Shown one piece after another: positions 1-6,811 of a stretch of 49,834 nt of DNA. Source of the stretch: an uncultured Eubacteriales bacterium (lineage in GTDB: Bacteria; Bacillota; Clostridia; Oscillospirales; CAG-272); NCBI GenBank assembly GCA_934526185.1, contig CAKTAA010000009.1, forward strand, positions 1 to 49,834, in the 5' to 3' direction. Under the pieces are notes generated by a model that was not told where the DNA came from, made no database searches, and was given only the letters and a program-made list of their open reading frames with translations. Each line of letters begins with the position of its first letter. Position 1 is the stretch's first letter. The position numbers and the translations under genes are program-made.

Positions 1-937
1 TTTTATATTGCTTGACGGCGAAACAATCCGGTTTGCGCTTTTCCAGCCCCTTGAACATATAGTCCACGGCGTTCATAAAATCGTCATCGTCCTCTTTGAC
101 CTCCATCCCGGAAATCATGTCAACGAGGGTGTTCATGTTCCTATCCTCGGCGGGGCCTTCAAAAATGATGTAGGCAATCAAGGCGCAGTACAACAGCGTT
201 TCCGCCTTCGTCCAGAACGGGTCGCCCTCCTTGCCCTCGCCCTTGGTGTTTGAGATTAAGGCGTTGACAAACTTTAGGATGTCGGCCTCGTTCTTGATAT
301 AGGCCAGCGGGTTATAGTGCATGGACTTGGAAAAGTCGATGCTGTTGAAAACCTTGATCTTATAGCCCCGCCGCTTTTGCAGAAAATGTCCCACTTGGGA
401 GAGGACGCCGCCCTTCGGGTCAACCACCACGAATGACGAATGGGCTTGCAGTAGCTGGGGCGTGAGCCAAAACCGGGTCTTGCCCGAGCCGGACGAGCCG
501 ATGACGCAGCAATTCAGGTTCCGGGCGTTGGCCGGGATCTTCGGGCGGGTGTTCATGGTGAGAAACTCCGTCCCGGTCAGAATGACATTGTTTTCAAACT
601 TGGGATCGACAAAAGGGCGTATGTCTTTTTCGTTGCCCCAACGGGCCGATCCGTACTCCGCATCCCGGCGAAATTTCTTTGCGTTTTTACTTTTCATGTG
701 GATAAAGAGCCGAAACGCCACGGCCCCCACGATGCCCACCAGCCAGTCAACCGGGTTGAGCCCCGGCGCAAAGTCTGCAAAGGCCACGCCGATGGTCTGG
801 CCGATCCCCATAACTTTTGAGAGGAAATCGGCTCCAGCCGCCAGACGGTAGGCCGTCCCCACCTTGAGAAAGGCCCAGCCGATGAACAGGTAGGGGATGT
901 TGGGGACAATGTATTTTTTGAGATTACCTGTCCGCAT
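1..937 (-). CDS. VirD4/TraG-type conjugal coupling protein (partial)
   Basis: This is the N-terminal 312 codons of a type IV coupling protein; the rest lies beyond the left edge. Such membrane ATPases bring relaxase-bound DNA to the conjugative secretion channel. The start is the ATG at 937, preceded by AAGGAGGTGG at 941-950. Two hydrophobic segments fall near residues 9-27 and 63-80. After them come RRDAEYGSARWG, typical of this family, and a Walker A motif GSSGSGKTRF near residue 150. The gene overlaps the end of pcfB by 14 bases, so the two are probably translationally coupled. The order ParB, ArdA, PcfB, VirD4 is that of Tn1549/CTn2-type elements. Base composition is clearly more GC-rich than the sequence beyond 4,650. 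Confidence 0.93.
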   Translation of the reverse strand, partial: MRTGNLKKYIVPNIPYLFIGWAFLKVGTAYRLAAGADFLSKVMGIGQTIGVAFADFAPGLNPVDWLVGIVGAVAFRLFIHMKSKNAKKFRRDAEYGSARWGNEKDIRPFVDPKFENNVILTGTEFLTMNTRPKIPANARNLNCCVIGSSGSGKTRFWLTPQLLQAHSSFVVVDPKGGVLSQVGHFLQKRRGYKIKVFNSIDFSKSMHYNPLAYIKNEADILKFVNALISNTKGEGKEGDPFWTKAETLLYCALIAYIIFEGPAEDRNMNTLVDMISGMEVKEDDDDFMNAVDYMFKGLEKRKPDCFAVKQYK

Positions 938-1433
938 GGGCCACCTCCTTCGTGCGTTCTTTCTGGCGGGGCTTTTCCTTTGCAAGCTGCTCCGCCGCCT
1001 GTTTGAGCTGTTCCCGGATGGGGATGCGCCAGGACTTGGATTTGTCCAGCACCTTCCGGGAGTATTCCGAAAAACAGGCCGTCATCGCATCGGCCTGCCC
1101 CGTCTTGAAGAACAGCAGGTATTTGTCCGGCCCGGTTTTGTAAAAGGCGTAGTCCACATTCCATTTCCGGGCCACACGGTCAAAGGTCTTTGGAGCGTCC
1201 ACCTCAATACTGCTGGTGGCCGCACCGTGGGCCATGAGCTTTTTCACGCTCTGTTTGCCGTGGGGTGTTTGGGCCGCCCGGTATTCCTTCGCAATTTTGC
1301 GGCCCACAGCCCGGAGCGCACAGGCAAGGCTCCGGGCGCTCATTTTACCGGCCCGCATAGATACTGCGATTGTGCGCCGGGAAATATCCTCGTCAACCAG
1401 CGTTACCACCTCCTTCGTCGCCGCAAGTTCCAT
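924..1433 (-). CDS. PcfB family protein (DUF3801)
   Basis: PcfB-like proteins are encoded just upstream of VirD4-type coupling proteins in Gram-positive conjugative elements and help dock the relaxosome to the coupling protein. Family signs are the N-terminal segment TIAVSMRAGKMSARSLACAL, the central GKQSVKKLMAHGAATSSIEV and the block YLLFFKTGQADAMTACFSEY. The C terminus is lysine- and glutamate-rich. I prefer the ATG at 1433. A GTG at 1448 would add five residues but lies inside a small palindrome at 1446-1457. The 3' end overlaps the VirD4-like start by 14 bases. Family assignment is firm; the exact start is not. Confidence 0.88.
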   Translation of the reverse strand: MELAATKEVVTLVDEDISRRTIAVSMRAGKMSARSLACALRAVGRKIAKEYRAAQTPHGKQSVKKLMAHGAATSSIEVDAPKTFDRVARKWNVDYAFYKTGPDKYLLFFKTGQADAMTACFSEYSRKVLDKSKSWRIPIREQLKQAAEQLAKEKPRQKERTKEVAHADR

Positions 1434-1478
1434 ATCGCTTATTTCCACGCAAGCGTGAAAAATCGCTCATTACACTGC

Positions 1479-1518
1479 GGCTCCTCTTCCCACAAAGTCT
1501 TGCGACTTTGCGGGAGCC
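1479..1518. repeat. Long hairpin between ardA and pcfB
   Basis: An inverted repeat pairs GGCTCC with GGAGCC on the outside and CACAAAGTC with GACTTTGCG inside, around a short TTGC loop. It lies between the ardA stop and the pcfB start. There is no T-run on the minus strand, so it is not an obvious rho-independent terminator. It may be an mRNA processing or stability element, or part of a small repeated unit. Function unknown. Confidence 0.5.
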
Positions 1519-1520
1519 CT

Positions 1521-1545
1521 ACGGGACAAAGTGTCTCGAAGTTAC
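1521..1545. repeat. Dispersed palindromic repeat, copy 1
   Basis: The core is CGGGACA-AAG-TGTCTCGAAG, directly after the ardA stop codon. It closely matches the sequences at 2864-2890 and 3879-3905. Here the outer arms are only partly complementary and no T-run follows on the minus strand, so this copy is a weak terminator at best. Confidence 0.6.
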
Positions 1546-1546
1546 A

Positions 1547-2263
1547 TCAGCGATCCTCCCGCCCCGTAATGATGCGGCGCTTTTCGTTATCCAGTGCCGA
1601 CCTGTCGATAATTTCCTTGTAGGCTACCATCTGCTCCCGGATCGAAAGCTGGGGATAGGCGAAAATCCTGTGCTCGGCGGGAATGTCATCCCGGCCCGTG
1701 TAGCGCTCAATGAAGTTGCTGCGGTTGTTATGCACATACCCGCCGGGGGCGTAGTGGCCGCTGTCATTGATCCGGGCATCCCGCCCAAACGCCTCATAGT
1801 CGATATAGTCAATGAGGGACTCCGGGACTTGGACGGCCCCGAAGTCCAGAACATACAGCCGCCCCAGCTCCTCATCGCTTTTGATACCGGGCTCAAAGTC
1901 AAAGCAGTCCAGATTTTGCGTGAGGTTGATTAAATCCTTCACGCTGCCCGTGTACTCGCAGCTGTCGATCACGGCCTCAAACTTTTCCAGCTCGCCCTGC
2001 TCCAGATCGGAGAGCAGGTGGGCCAGATGGTTGAGCTCGTCCAAGTCCTCGTACTCGCCCAAATGCTCATGCAGGCCCAGCACATCCCCGTCAAACGAGG
2101 TTATAAAAATTTCCTCGTACCGCACACCATCCACGCCGATGCGCTTTAAGAGGGATTGCAGCTCCTCGGTGGTGGCGGGGAATTTCAGCGTTGCCCCGGC
2201 CTCCACGCCATCCTCGGCATATCGCCCGAGGTTGGTAATGTAGGCTTCCAGCAGGGCCGCCAT
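1547..2263 (-). CDS. ArdA-like antirestriction protein
   Basis: A 238-residue acidic protein of the antirestriction ArdA family found in Tn1549/CTn elements. ArdA proteins mimic the bent, negatively charged DNA bound by type I restriction enzymes and so protect incoming conjugative DNA. Recognisable stretches are LEAYITNLGRYAE at the N terminus, VDGVRYEEIFITSFDGDVLG, LGEYEDLDELNHLAHLL, SVKDLINLTQNLDC and GGYVHNNRSNFIERY. The many Asp and Glu residues fit DNA mimicry. The ATG at 2263 overlaps the TGA of the upstream gene (ATGA), which indicates translational coupling. Its position among transfer genes supports the role. Assignment is by recalled family features, not by search. Confidence 0.85.
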   Translation of the reverse strand: MAALLEAYITNLGRYAEDGVEAGATLKFPATTEELQSLLKRIGVDGVRYEEIFITSFDGDVLGLHEHLGEYEDLDELNHLAHLLSDLEQGELEKFEAVIDSCEYTGSVKDLINLTQNLDCFDFEPGIKSDEELGRLYVLDFGAVQVPESLIDYIDYEAFGRDARINDSGHYAPGGYVHNNRSNFIERYTGRDDIPAEHRIFAYPQLSIREQMVAYKEIIDRSALDNEKRRIITGREDR

Positions 2264-2604
2264 CAGCGGCGGCCCTGTCCCTTGACGGTCAGGATGCCCT
2301 CAAGGGTGGTGGCCGTGATGCCCAGACGCTGGGCCACGGCAATATCATTCTTCATGGCCTCGGTGACGGTATGGCCGCACACCACCAGCACATGGGAGCG
2401 CCGCAAAAGGTCACGGCTCATATCAATGCCGCTTTTATGCTCCTCGGGAACGGCATCGTTGAGGAACAGGGGCAGGTAAAGGGTCGGGCAGATGGGGGAA
2501 AATCCCGCCTCATACACGGCACGGCAATACTGCGCCGCCCGTTCTGCGTTTTCGCTGTCGCCGCCATACCATGCGGCGGTGATGTACGCAAGGGGTCGTT
2601 TCAT
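2263..2604 (-). CDS. DUF4406/DUF7768-like protein of mobile elements
   Basis: A 113-residue protein resembling small proteins with a nucleoside 2-deoxyribosyltransferase-like fold found in phages and conjugative elements. The segments RPLAYITAAWYGGDSENAER and AGFSPICPTLYLPLFL followed by a central SGIDMSRDLLRRSHVLVVCG fit that fold. The ATG at 2604 is preferred because GGAGG at 2613-2617 lies eight bases upstream. A TTG at 2610 would sit too close to this site. The stop overlaps the ardA start in an ATGA arrangement. No catalytic role is proven and its job in the element is unknown. Confidence 0.7.
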   Translation of the reverse strand: MKRPLAYITAAWYGGDSENAERAAQYCRAVYEAGFSPICPTLYLPLFLNDAVPEEHKSGIDMSRDLLRRSHVLVVCGHTVTEAMKNDIAVAQRLGITATTLEGILTVKGQGRR

Positions 2605-2650
2605 AGTCAATACCTCCGATATTTAATAATGTAGGGTCAGCCCAATCCCC

Positions 2651-2682
2651 CCGCCCTTTCCCATTCATGGGAAAGGGGGCGG
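2651..2682. repeat. Strong GC-rich hairpin upstream of the DUF4406-like gene
   Basis: The arms CCGCCCTTTCCCAT and ATGGGAAAGGGGGCGG flank a two-base loop. A second, smaller palindrome, CCGCCGC-AA-GCGGCGG, lies at 2752-2767. Both fall in the 250-base gap between parB and the DUF4406-like gene, where no coding sequence is evident. They could be a processing site or part of a regulatory leader. No T-run supports termination. Confidence 0.5.
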
Positions 2683-2856
2683 CTCTGGAGGATATAACCC
2701 CCGTCACGCCGCTTTGGGGTAGCACAGCCGGGGCAGGCCGTAAAGGGCAAGCCGCCGCAAGCGGCGGGGCATACGCCCCCTTGACGGCCAGCTCCCGCCT
2801 GTGCCGGGTAATAGGCGGCGACGGGGGATATACCACCCGAGCCTCTGGCAAAGGGC

Positions 2857-2890
2857 GTAAAAAAACCTCGGGACAAAATGTCTCGAGGTT
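2857..2890 (-). terminator. Rho-independent terminator of the parB-like gene (repeat copy 2)
   Basis: Read on the minus strand, AACCTCGAGACA pairs with TGTCCCGAGGTT around a TTT loop with one mismatch. It is followed by a T7 run that partly belongs to the stem. The hairpin begins within the parB stop codon. The same sequence recurs at 1521-1545 and 3879-3905, so it is also a dispersed repeat. Confidence 0.8.
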
Positions 2891-4409
2891 ACTTCTCCAT
2901 ATCCGTCTTTTTCTTGTCGGCCTTTCCCAGCTCGGGCGGCTGTTTCTCTTTCCAGTCATCCAGCAGGGACATGATCTGCTCCTTCATCTTGGCGGGAGTA
3001 ACCTCCTTGCCAAAATACTTCTCCAGTTCAGCCATTGAAATAATCACGCCACGATCCTCCTTTTTCTTTTCTGATAAAATACCGTCAATCACATCGCCGT
3101 TGAGCTTGCCAGCCTGATCCAGCTCCCGGAGCTGCTTTGCCTGTGCGTGGGAGGGGGAGGACTGCTCACCCTCAATGGAAACGGCGATGAGCTGTTGGTT
3201 TTTGGGCTTGATGTAGGAAAGCTCCACGGCGGGCATAAAGCCCATTTTCTTGTTGTCCACCATGTCCATGAGCTCCGGGACAAGGGAATTAAGGCGGATA
3301 TACCGCATGACCTTTTTATAGTTCATGCCGTTGTTCTCGCCCACGATCTCAACCGAGCGTTTCCCCACATCGCCGGGAGCAACGCCAGCCAGCCGCCCGC
3401 CCTGGTGCTTGATGGCCTCCACTTCCAAATCCAGAAGTTTCGCCAGTTCGCTGGGCAGGGGCTCCCCACGCTGCTTGTTGCTGTTCTTCATTTCCCGGAC
3501 GGCCTCAATGTCCGTCATGTTGCGGACGATACAGGGCAGCTCCTCCAGCCCTGCCAGTTCGCTACCACGATGACGGCGATGGCCAGCGATGATCTCATAA
3601 CCATTGCCGTCCTTTTCCGGGCGGACGGTAGCGGGGGTCATAACGCCATGTTCTTTGATCGTCCCCACCAGCTCCGTCATCTTTTCATCGTCCTTTACTT
3701 GAAAGGGATGGTCACGGAAAGTATGGAACGCATGGAGTTCGGAAAGTTTCAGATAGACCAGCTTTCCCTCATCAATGGGTCGGGCCGGGGCCATCTGCTC
3801 CGGGGCCTCTGCCGCAGGCCCTGCGCCGGGGGCAGCGCCGCCAGCGGCGGCCTCCTCCTTCACTGTGGCGGCCTGTTTACTTCGGGACATTTTGTCTCGA
3901 GGTTTGGACGGCTGGGCCTCGCCGGGGGCCGCCTTATCCGCCTTGGGTGGGCGGCCCTTGCGGGGCTTGGCCGCATCCTGCGCCTTTGCAGACTTGGCCG
4001 GGGCCTGTTCCCCCTTTTCCTCTTTGGGCGGGCGGCCACGGCGGGGCTTTTTCTGTTCCTCCGCTGCGGCCTCCTTGGTTTTGTCCCCGGCGGCCTTTTC
4101 CTCCGCCTGTTCGGGCGGGGCGGCCACAGTCTGCCCTTTGGTGGGAGCCCCGGCCTCGGGAGCAGGGGGCTTGGACTGTTCCACAGCGGCACGGGCCGCC
4201 GCCCTGCGCTCCGCCATGAGTTCTTCGATCTTGTCAAAGGACACCACCACATCGCCGGGATCGGTGGGGGTGATGCCCTCCTGTTCCTGCGGGGCCGCTG
4301 GCCCGGTATTCAAGTCCGGGGCGGGAGCGTCCGCCACAGGGGACTCCGCTACGGGAGCCTCGGGGGTGACAGGCTCACCTTCGGCGGAAATGTTTTTCTT
4401 TTCTTCCAC
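2889..4409 (-). CDS. ParB/Spo0J-family partition protein with AT-hook-rich N terminus
   Basis: A 506-residue protein. The first ~220 residues are low-complexity, rich in Ala, Pro, Glu and Lys, with two AT-hook-like motifs, RRGRPPK and RKGRPPK, that would contact AT-rich minor grooves. The ParB nuclease-like domain follows at about 225-330. It contains LKLSELHAFHTFRDHPFQV and the phosphate-binding box AGHRRHRGSELAG (canonical GERRxRA/HRR type). A helix-turn-helix DNA-binding region lies at about 330-420. The start is a GTG at 4409 with GGAGG seven bases upstream. It would help maintain the circular form of the conjugative element. ParA, normally upstream, is missing. One copy of a dispersed repeat is read in frame at 3879-3905. 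Confidence 0.88.
   Translation of the reverse strand: MEEKKNISAEGEPVTPEAPVAESPVADAPAPDLNTGPAAPQEQEGITPTDPGDVVVSFDKIEELMAERRAAARAAVEQSKPPAPEAGAPTKGQTVAAPPEQAEEKAAGDKTKEAAAEEQKKPRRGRPPKEEKGEQAPAKSAKAQDAAKPRKGRPPKADKAAPGEAQPSKPRDKMSRSKQAATVKEEAAAGGAAPGAGPAAEAPEQMAPARPIDEGKLVYLKLSELHAFHTFRDHPFQVKDDEKMTELVGTIKEHGVMTPATVRPEKDGNGYEIIAGHRRHRGSELAGLEELPCIVRNMTDIEAVREMKNSNKQRGEPLPSELAKLLDLEVEAIKHQGGRLAGVAPGDVGKRSVEIVGENNGMNYKKVMRYIRLNSLVPELMDMVDNKKMGFMPAVELSYIKPKNQQLIAVSIEGEQSSPSHAQAKQLRELDQAGKLNGDVIDGILSEKKKEDRGVIISMAELEKYFGKEVTPAKMKEQIMSLLDDWKEKQPPELGKADKKKTDMEK
3879..3905. repeat. Dispersed palindromic repeat, copy 3, inside parB
   Basis: The sequence CTTCGGGACA-TTT-TGTCTCGAGG matches the terminator repeat at 2864-2890 in core and flanks. 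Here it lies in the coding sequence of the ParB-like protein and is translated in frame as KPRDKMSRSK within the low-complexity linker. It appears to have been tolerated as an in-frame insertion in a disordered region. Confidence 0.7.
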
Positions 4410-4511
4410 TTGCTAACCTCCTTTTCTGTTTCGGTAATCTTGCACAAAAATCTGCTTGAAAATTTTGTGGTTATTTTTTAGAAAATTTCTGCCTCCTTCC
4501 GAGCCTTCCAC

Positions 4512-4548
4512 GCAAAAAGGCCGCCCGTTGTCTTGACCGGGCGGCCTT
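4512..4548 (-). terminator. Orphan rho-independent terminator upstream of parB
   Basis: The stem AAGGCCGCCCG / CGGGCGGCCTT has 11 perfect pairs and a 10-base loop. On the minus strand it is followed by TTTTTGCG. It would stop minus-strand transcription coming from the right, but no minus-strand gene now lies there before 6,812. It is probably left over from a lost upstream gene of the conjugative element. The region 4,549-4,648 holds no recognisable gene and coincides with the compositional break. Confidence 0.75.
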
Positions 4549-4648
4549 CTGCGTAATGTGATAGCTCTGTTATTTTATTTTTTGGTGTTGTAGGCTCCGA
4601 AAAGCCTTGTATTTGTAGTTTTCCTATTTTATAGGGTACATAAGAGAG

Positions 4649-5323
4649 ATGCATCAAGAAGCTATCAAAAATGGCGAGTATATGGAACAGGGCGATTTGA
4701 TAGAACGGAAAAGCGATGAACTTGCCACCGTACTTGCTCAAGGGAATCGCGAATTACAAAAAATGTTCCGCTACCTTATTCGTGAAGCGATTCGAAACGT
4801 TCCTGAACACGCAGGAACTAATGAAGTGTGGATTTGCGGGCAATATTGGCACAATCGCGACAAAGCCGAAATAGCAATTTTGGATGAAGGCATTGGAGTG
4901 TATGAGAGCTTAAAACAAAATCGCATCCATAGAGAGTATGTAACAAACAACGCGGAAGCTTTGCGTTGGGCGATAAAACCCGGTATTTCGGTAGCCTTTA
5001 ACCCTGCGAGAGGACAACGAAGCCAAGACACTTGGGCAAACTCCGGTTACGGACTTTTTATGATTAGCGAGATATGTAAGGCGACCAATGGATGGTTAAC
5101 GTTTGTTAGCGGTGATAATTGCTTGCGAATTTACCCTAACGGTTCCGGATTATATGGTGTTCATTTCAAAGGAACCGCGCTTGGTATTCAAATCAGACCT
5201 TCGCAAGTTGTGAATTGTCAGGCACTTATAGACTCAGTGCGTCTCAGTGGAGAAAGTACTGCAAAAACAATTAAAAACTCCTTCAAGGGCGCATCTGTTC
5301 CATCAAAGGGCTTAATGTTTTAA
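4649..5323 (+). pseudogene. GHKL-type ATP-binding protein, probably 5'-truncated
   Basis: The protein carries the ATP-binding signatures of the GHKL (histidine-kinase/Hsp90-like) fold: an N-box LIREAIRNVPEHAG at about residues 42-55, a G1 box ILDEGIG near 76, and a G2-like box SGYGLFMISEI near 131. Related proteins that I recall carry roughly 80 more N-terminal residues. Here the frame stays open only to a TAG at about 4,618, and FSYFIGYIRE just before the first ATG also reads as protein. This suggests the 5' end was lost at the junction with the GC-rich element. The ATG at 4649 has only a weak AGAG upstream. It could still make a shortened protein. Substrate unknown. Confidence 0.6.
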
Positions 5324-5389
5324 TTTTAATAGACGACTGAGATTGTCTTATTTCGCCGTGATACATATTTGTTCAAAAGAGATCTTTAT

Positions 5390-5581
5390 ATGCAAAAAAT
5401 AATAAAAAATGCAATTCAATGCAAATTGTGCGGAGATATTATTGAATCAACTGATCGCCACGATTATGTAGAATGTACATGTGGCGCTTGCGCCGTAGAT
5501 GGTGGTCACGATTATTTGCGTCGAAGTTATAAAAGCAAGGATTGCTATATTGATTTATCAATTACAGAAGAACAAGAATAA
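5390..5581 (+). CDS. Small zinc-ribbon-like protein (DUF7695-like)
   Basis: A 63-residue protein with two cysteine pairs, CKLCGDII and CTCGAC, that probably bind zinc, followed by a conserved-looking VDGGHDYLRR. Similar small proteins occur widely in Firmicutes genomes and elements. The ATG at 5390 is preferred, with AGAGA nine bases upstream; a TTG at 5369 is a weaker alternative. It follows the GHKL fragment at a short distance. Function unknown. Confidence 0.65.
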   Translation: MQKIIKNAIQCKLCGDIIESTDRHDYVECTCGACAVDGGHDYLRRSYKSKDCYIDLSITEEQE

Positions 5582-5692
5582 AGTTCAAGGCGTCGCAGAA
5601 ATGCGGCGCTTTTACTTTTTATATCGAAAAACGCTGGACTTGTGGAAAGTGTTGTGATATGTATTTGTGTTGCAAAAGGAGGTGCAACGCAC

Positions 5693-5977
5693 ATGACAAC
5701 ACTTGAAGATTTGTACTTCGGCAACATCAGTCCACACGAAAGGTACATCAAGCGAGGAACGAGAGTGGACAAACTCGTCAAACTTATATGCAAAAACGAG
5801 GAAGAACTGAATTCTACCCTCACAGAGAAACAAAAGGAAACCTTTGAAAAGTTCAAAGACTGCCAAAACGAACTCTCCTGCATCACCGAGCGTGAGGCGT
5901 TCAGTTCGGGATTTATCTTAGCTACTCGCATAATGGTGGAAGTGATGCAAGGTTTAGAGGAGGTCGAGGATATATGA
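5693..5977 (+). CDS. DUF6809-like small protein
   Basis: A 94-residue helical, acidic protein of a type commonly seen in Clostridia mobile elements (TTLEDLYFGNISPHERYIK at the N terminus, FSSGFILATRIMVEVMQGL near the C terminus). The start is fixed by AAGGAGGTG at 5676-5684, eight bases before the ATG at 5693. The TGA overlaps the ATG of the lipoprotein gene (ATGA at 5974-5977), so the two are coupled. Function unknown. Confidence 0.75.
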   Translation: MTTLEDLYFGNISPHERYIKRGTRVDKLVKLICKNEEELNSTLTEKQKETFEKFKDCQNELSCITEREAFSSGFILATRIMVEVMQGLEEVEDI

Positions 5978-6669
5978 AAAGACTAATTATCCTTCTCCTC
6001 TGCTGTGGAGTGCTCGTAAGTATGGTAGGATGCGGTGGCAACACCGTTCCGTTGCCTACCGAGAGTCCACCGACAACGGTATCGGAAACTATAACAACGG
6101 AAACACCACCCGAAACAACGCCCCTTGTGACGGTGGTAGAGCCGACAGAGAAAGAAAAAGAGCCTGTCCCCACCGAGAGCAAGGAACAGGCAACCGAGCC
6201 AACCGTGACCGCCACAAAACCTACAACAACGGCAGAGCCAGCAGAAGAAGCAGAGACGGATGTAACAAGCATCGCTGAAGAAAAGGTTACTCCTCCAATT
6301 GTGGAAAAGGCGCAGGCCACACTACCGCAGCTGACGGAAAGCGAACCGCCAAAGGAAGAACTGAAAGCCGAAACGGAACCTTCAAAGGTAACAGCGGCGG
6401 AACCTCCGGAAAAGCCTATTCCCTTCGACATTGAGCATTGAATCACGTTCGCCAAGGAGTATGCCGTAAGCATTGGCTTGACACTGGATAGCACGGCGGT
6501 GGACTGTTGGGATAATCCCATCCGAGCAGGCGCACATTGCATATACCTCAAAAGAGATATCAGAAGCCGACTTGACCGTTATGCAAAGGATGAGGAAATC
6601 ACCGACGTGTGGATCTGGGCAGAAGCTGCGGACAACGACTGCTACAACATTTATATCGGCTATGCTTAA
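5974..6669 (+). pseudogene. Lipoprotein gene with an in-frame TGA
   Basis: The N terminus is a lipoprotein signal peptide (KRLIILLLCCGVLVSMVGC, lipobox SMVGC). A Thr/Pro/Glu-rich spacer of about 125 residues follows. The reading frame stops at TGA 6439-6441, after FDIEH. The same frame then continues without break for 75 codons to TAA at 6667-6669. It encodes ITFAKEYAVSIGLT and a compact domain with WDNPIRAGAHCIYLKRDI and ITDVWIWAE. I recall this C-terminal domain from full-length lipoproteins of Clostridia conjugative elements, where a Trp sits at the position of the stop. A TGG-to-TGA change is the simplest reading. As it stands the cell would make only signal peptide plus spacer. TGA is a normal stop elsewhere in the window. 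Confidence 0.8.
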
Positions 6670-6695
6670 AAACAGAATAATTCCAAGCATAAAAA

Positions 6696-6757
6696 TACCC
6701 ACTGGATGCGGCGGTTCAGCGCTCAACTTTGCCACAACATCCGGTGGGCATTTTTTT
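6696..6757. terminator. Bidirectional terminator between converging genes
   Basis: ACCCACTGGATG pairs with CATCCGGTGGGCA at the base of a long hairpin. The plus strand ends in a T7 run and the minus strand in ATTTTTATG. It lies between the plus-strand lipoprotein gene and the minus-strand sigma-like gene and can serve both. Confidence 0.75.
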
Positions 6758-6811
6758 ATTTTGCCTTTGTAGCCGTTTGTTTTATTCCAAACGGCCTACG
6801 GCTCGATAAAA

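Noticed and set aside
897..1622. A 241-codon plus-strand frame over pcfB and the virD4 start
   Set aside because: Both minus-strand genes have family motifs and strong ribosome binding sites; the plus frame is a shadow.
3147..4481. A 444-codon plus-strand frame opposite parB
   Set aside because: It is the antisense of a GC-rich coding region with a clear ParB domain on the minus strand; its own product is Gly/Arg/Leu-rich without any motif.
4478..4741. An 87-codon minus-strand frame upstream of parB
   Set aside because: It spans the orphan terminator and the composition break, lacks a ribosome binding site and overlaps the GHKL coding sequence.
6439..6441. Reassignment of TGA to Trp in this genome
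   Set aside because: Other genes in the window (for example pcfB's neighbours, feoA, the DUF6809-like gene) end properly at TGA, and the other broken genes have TAA and TAG stops.
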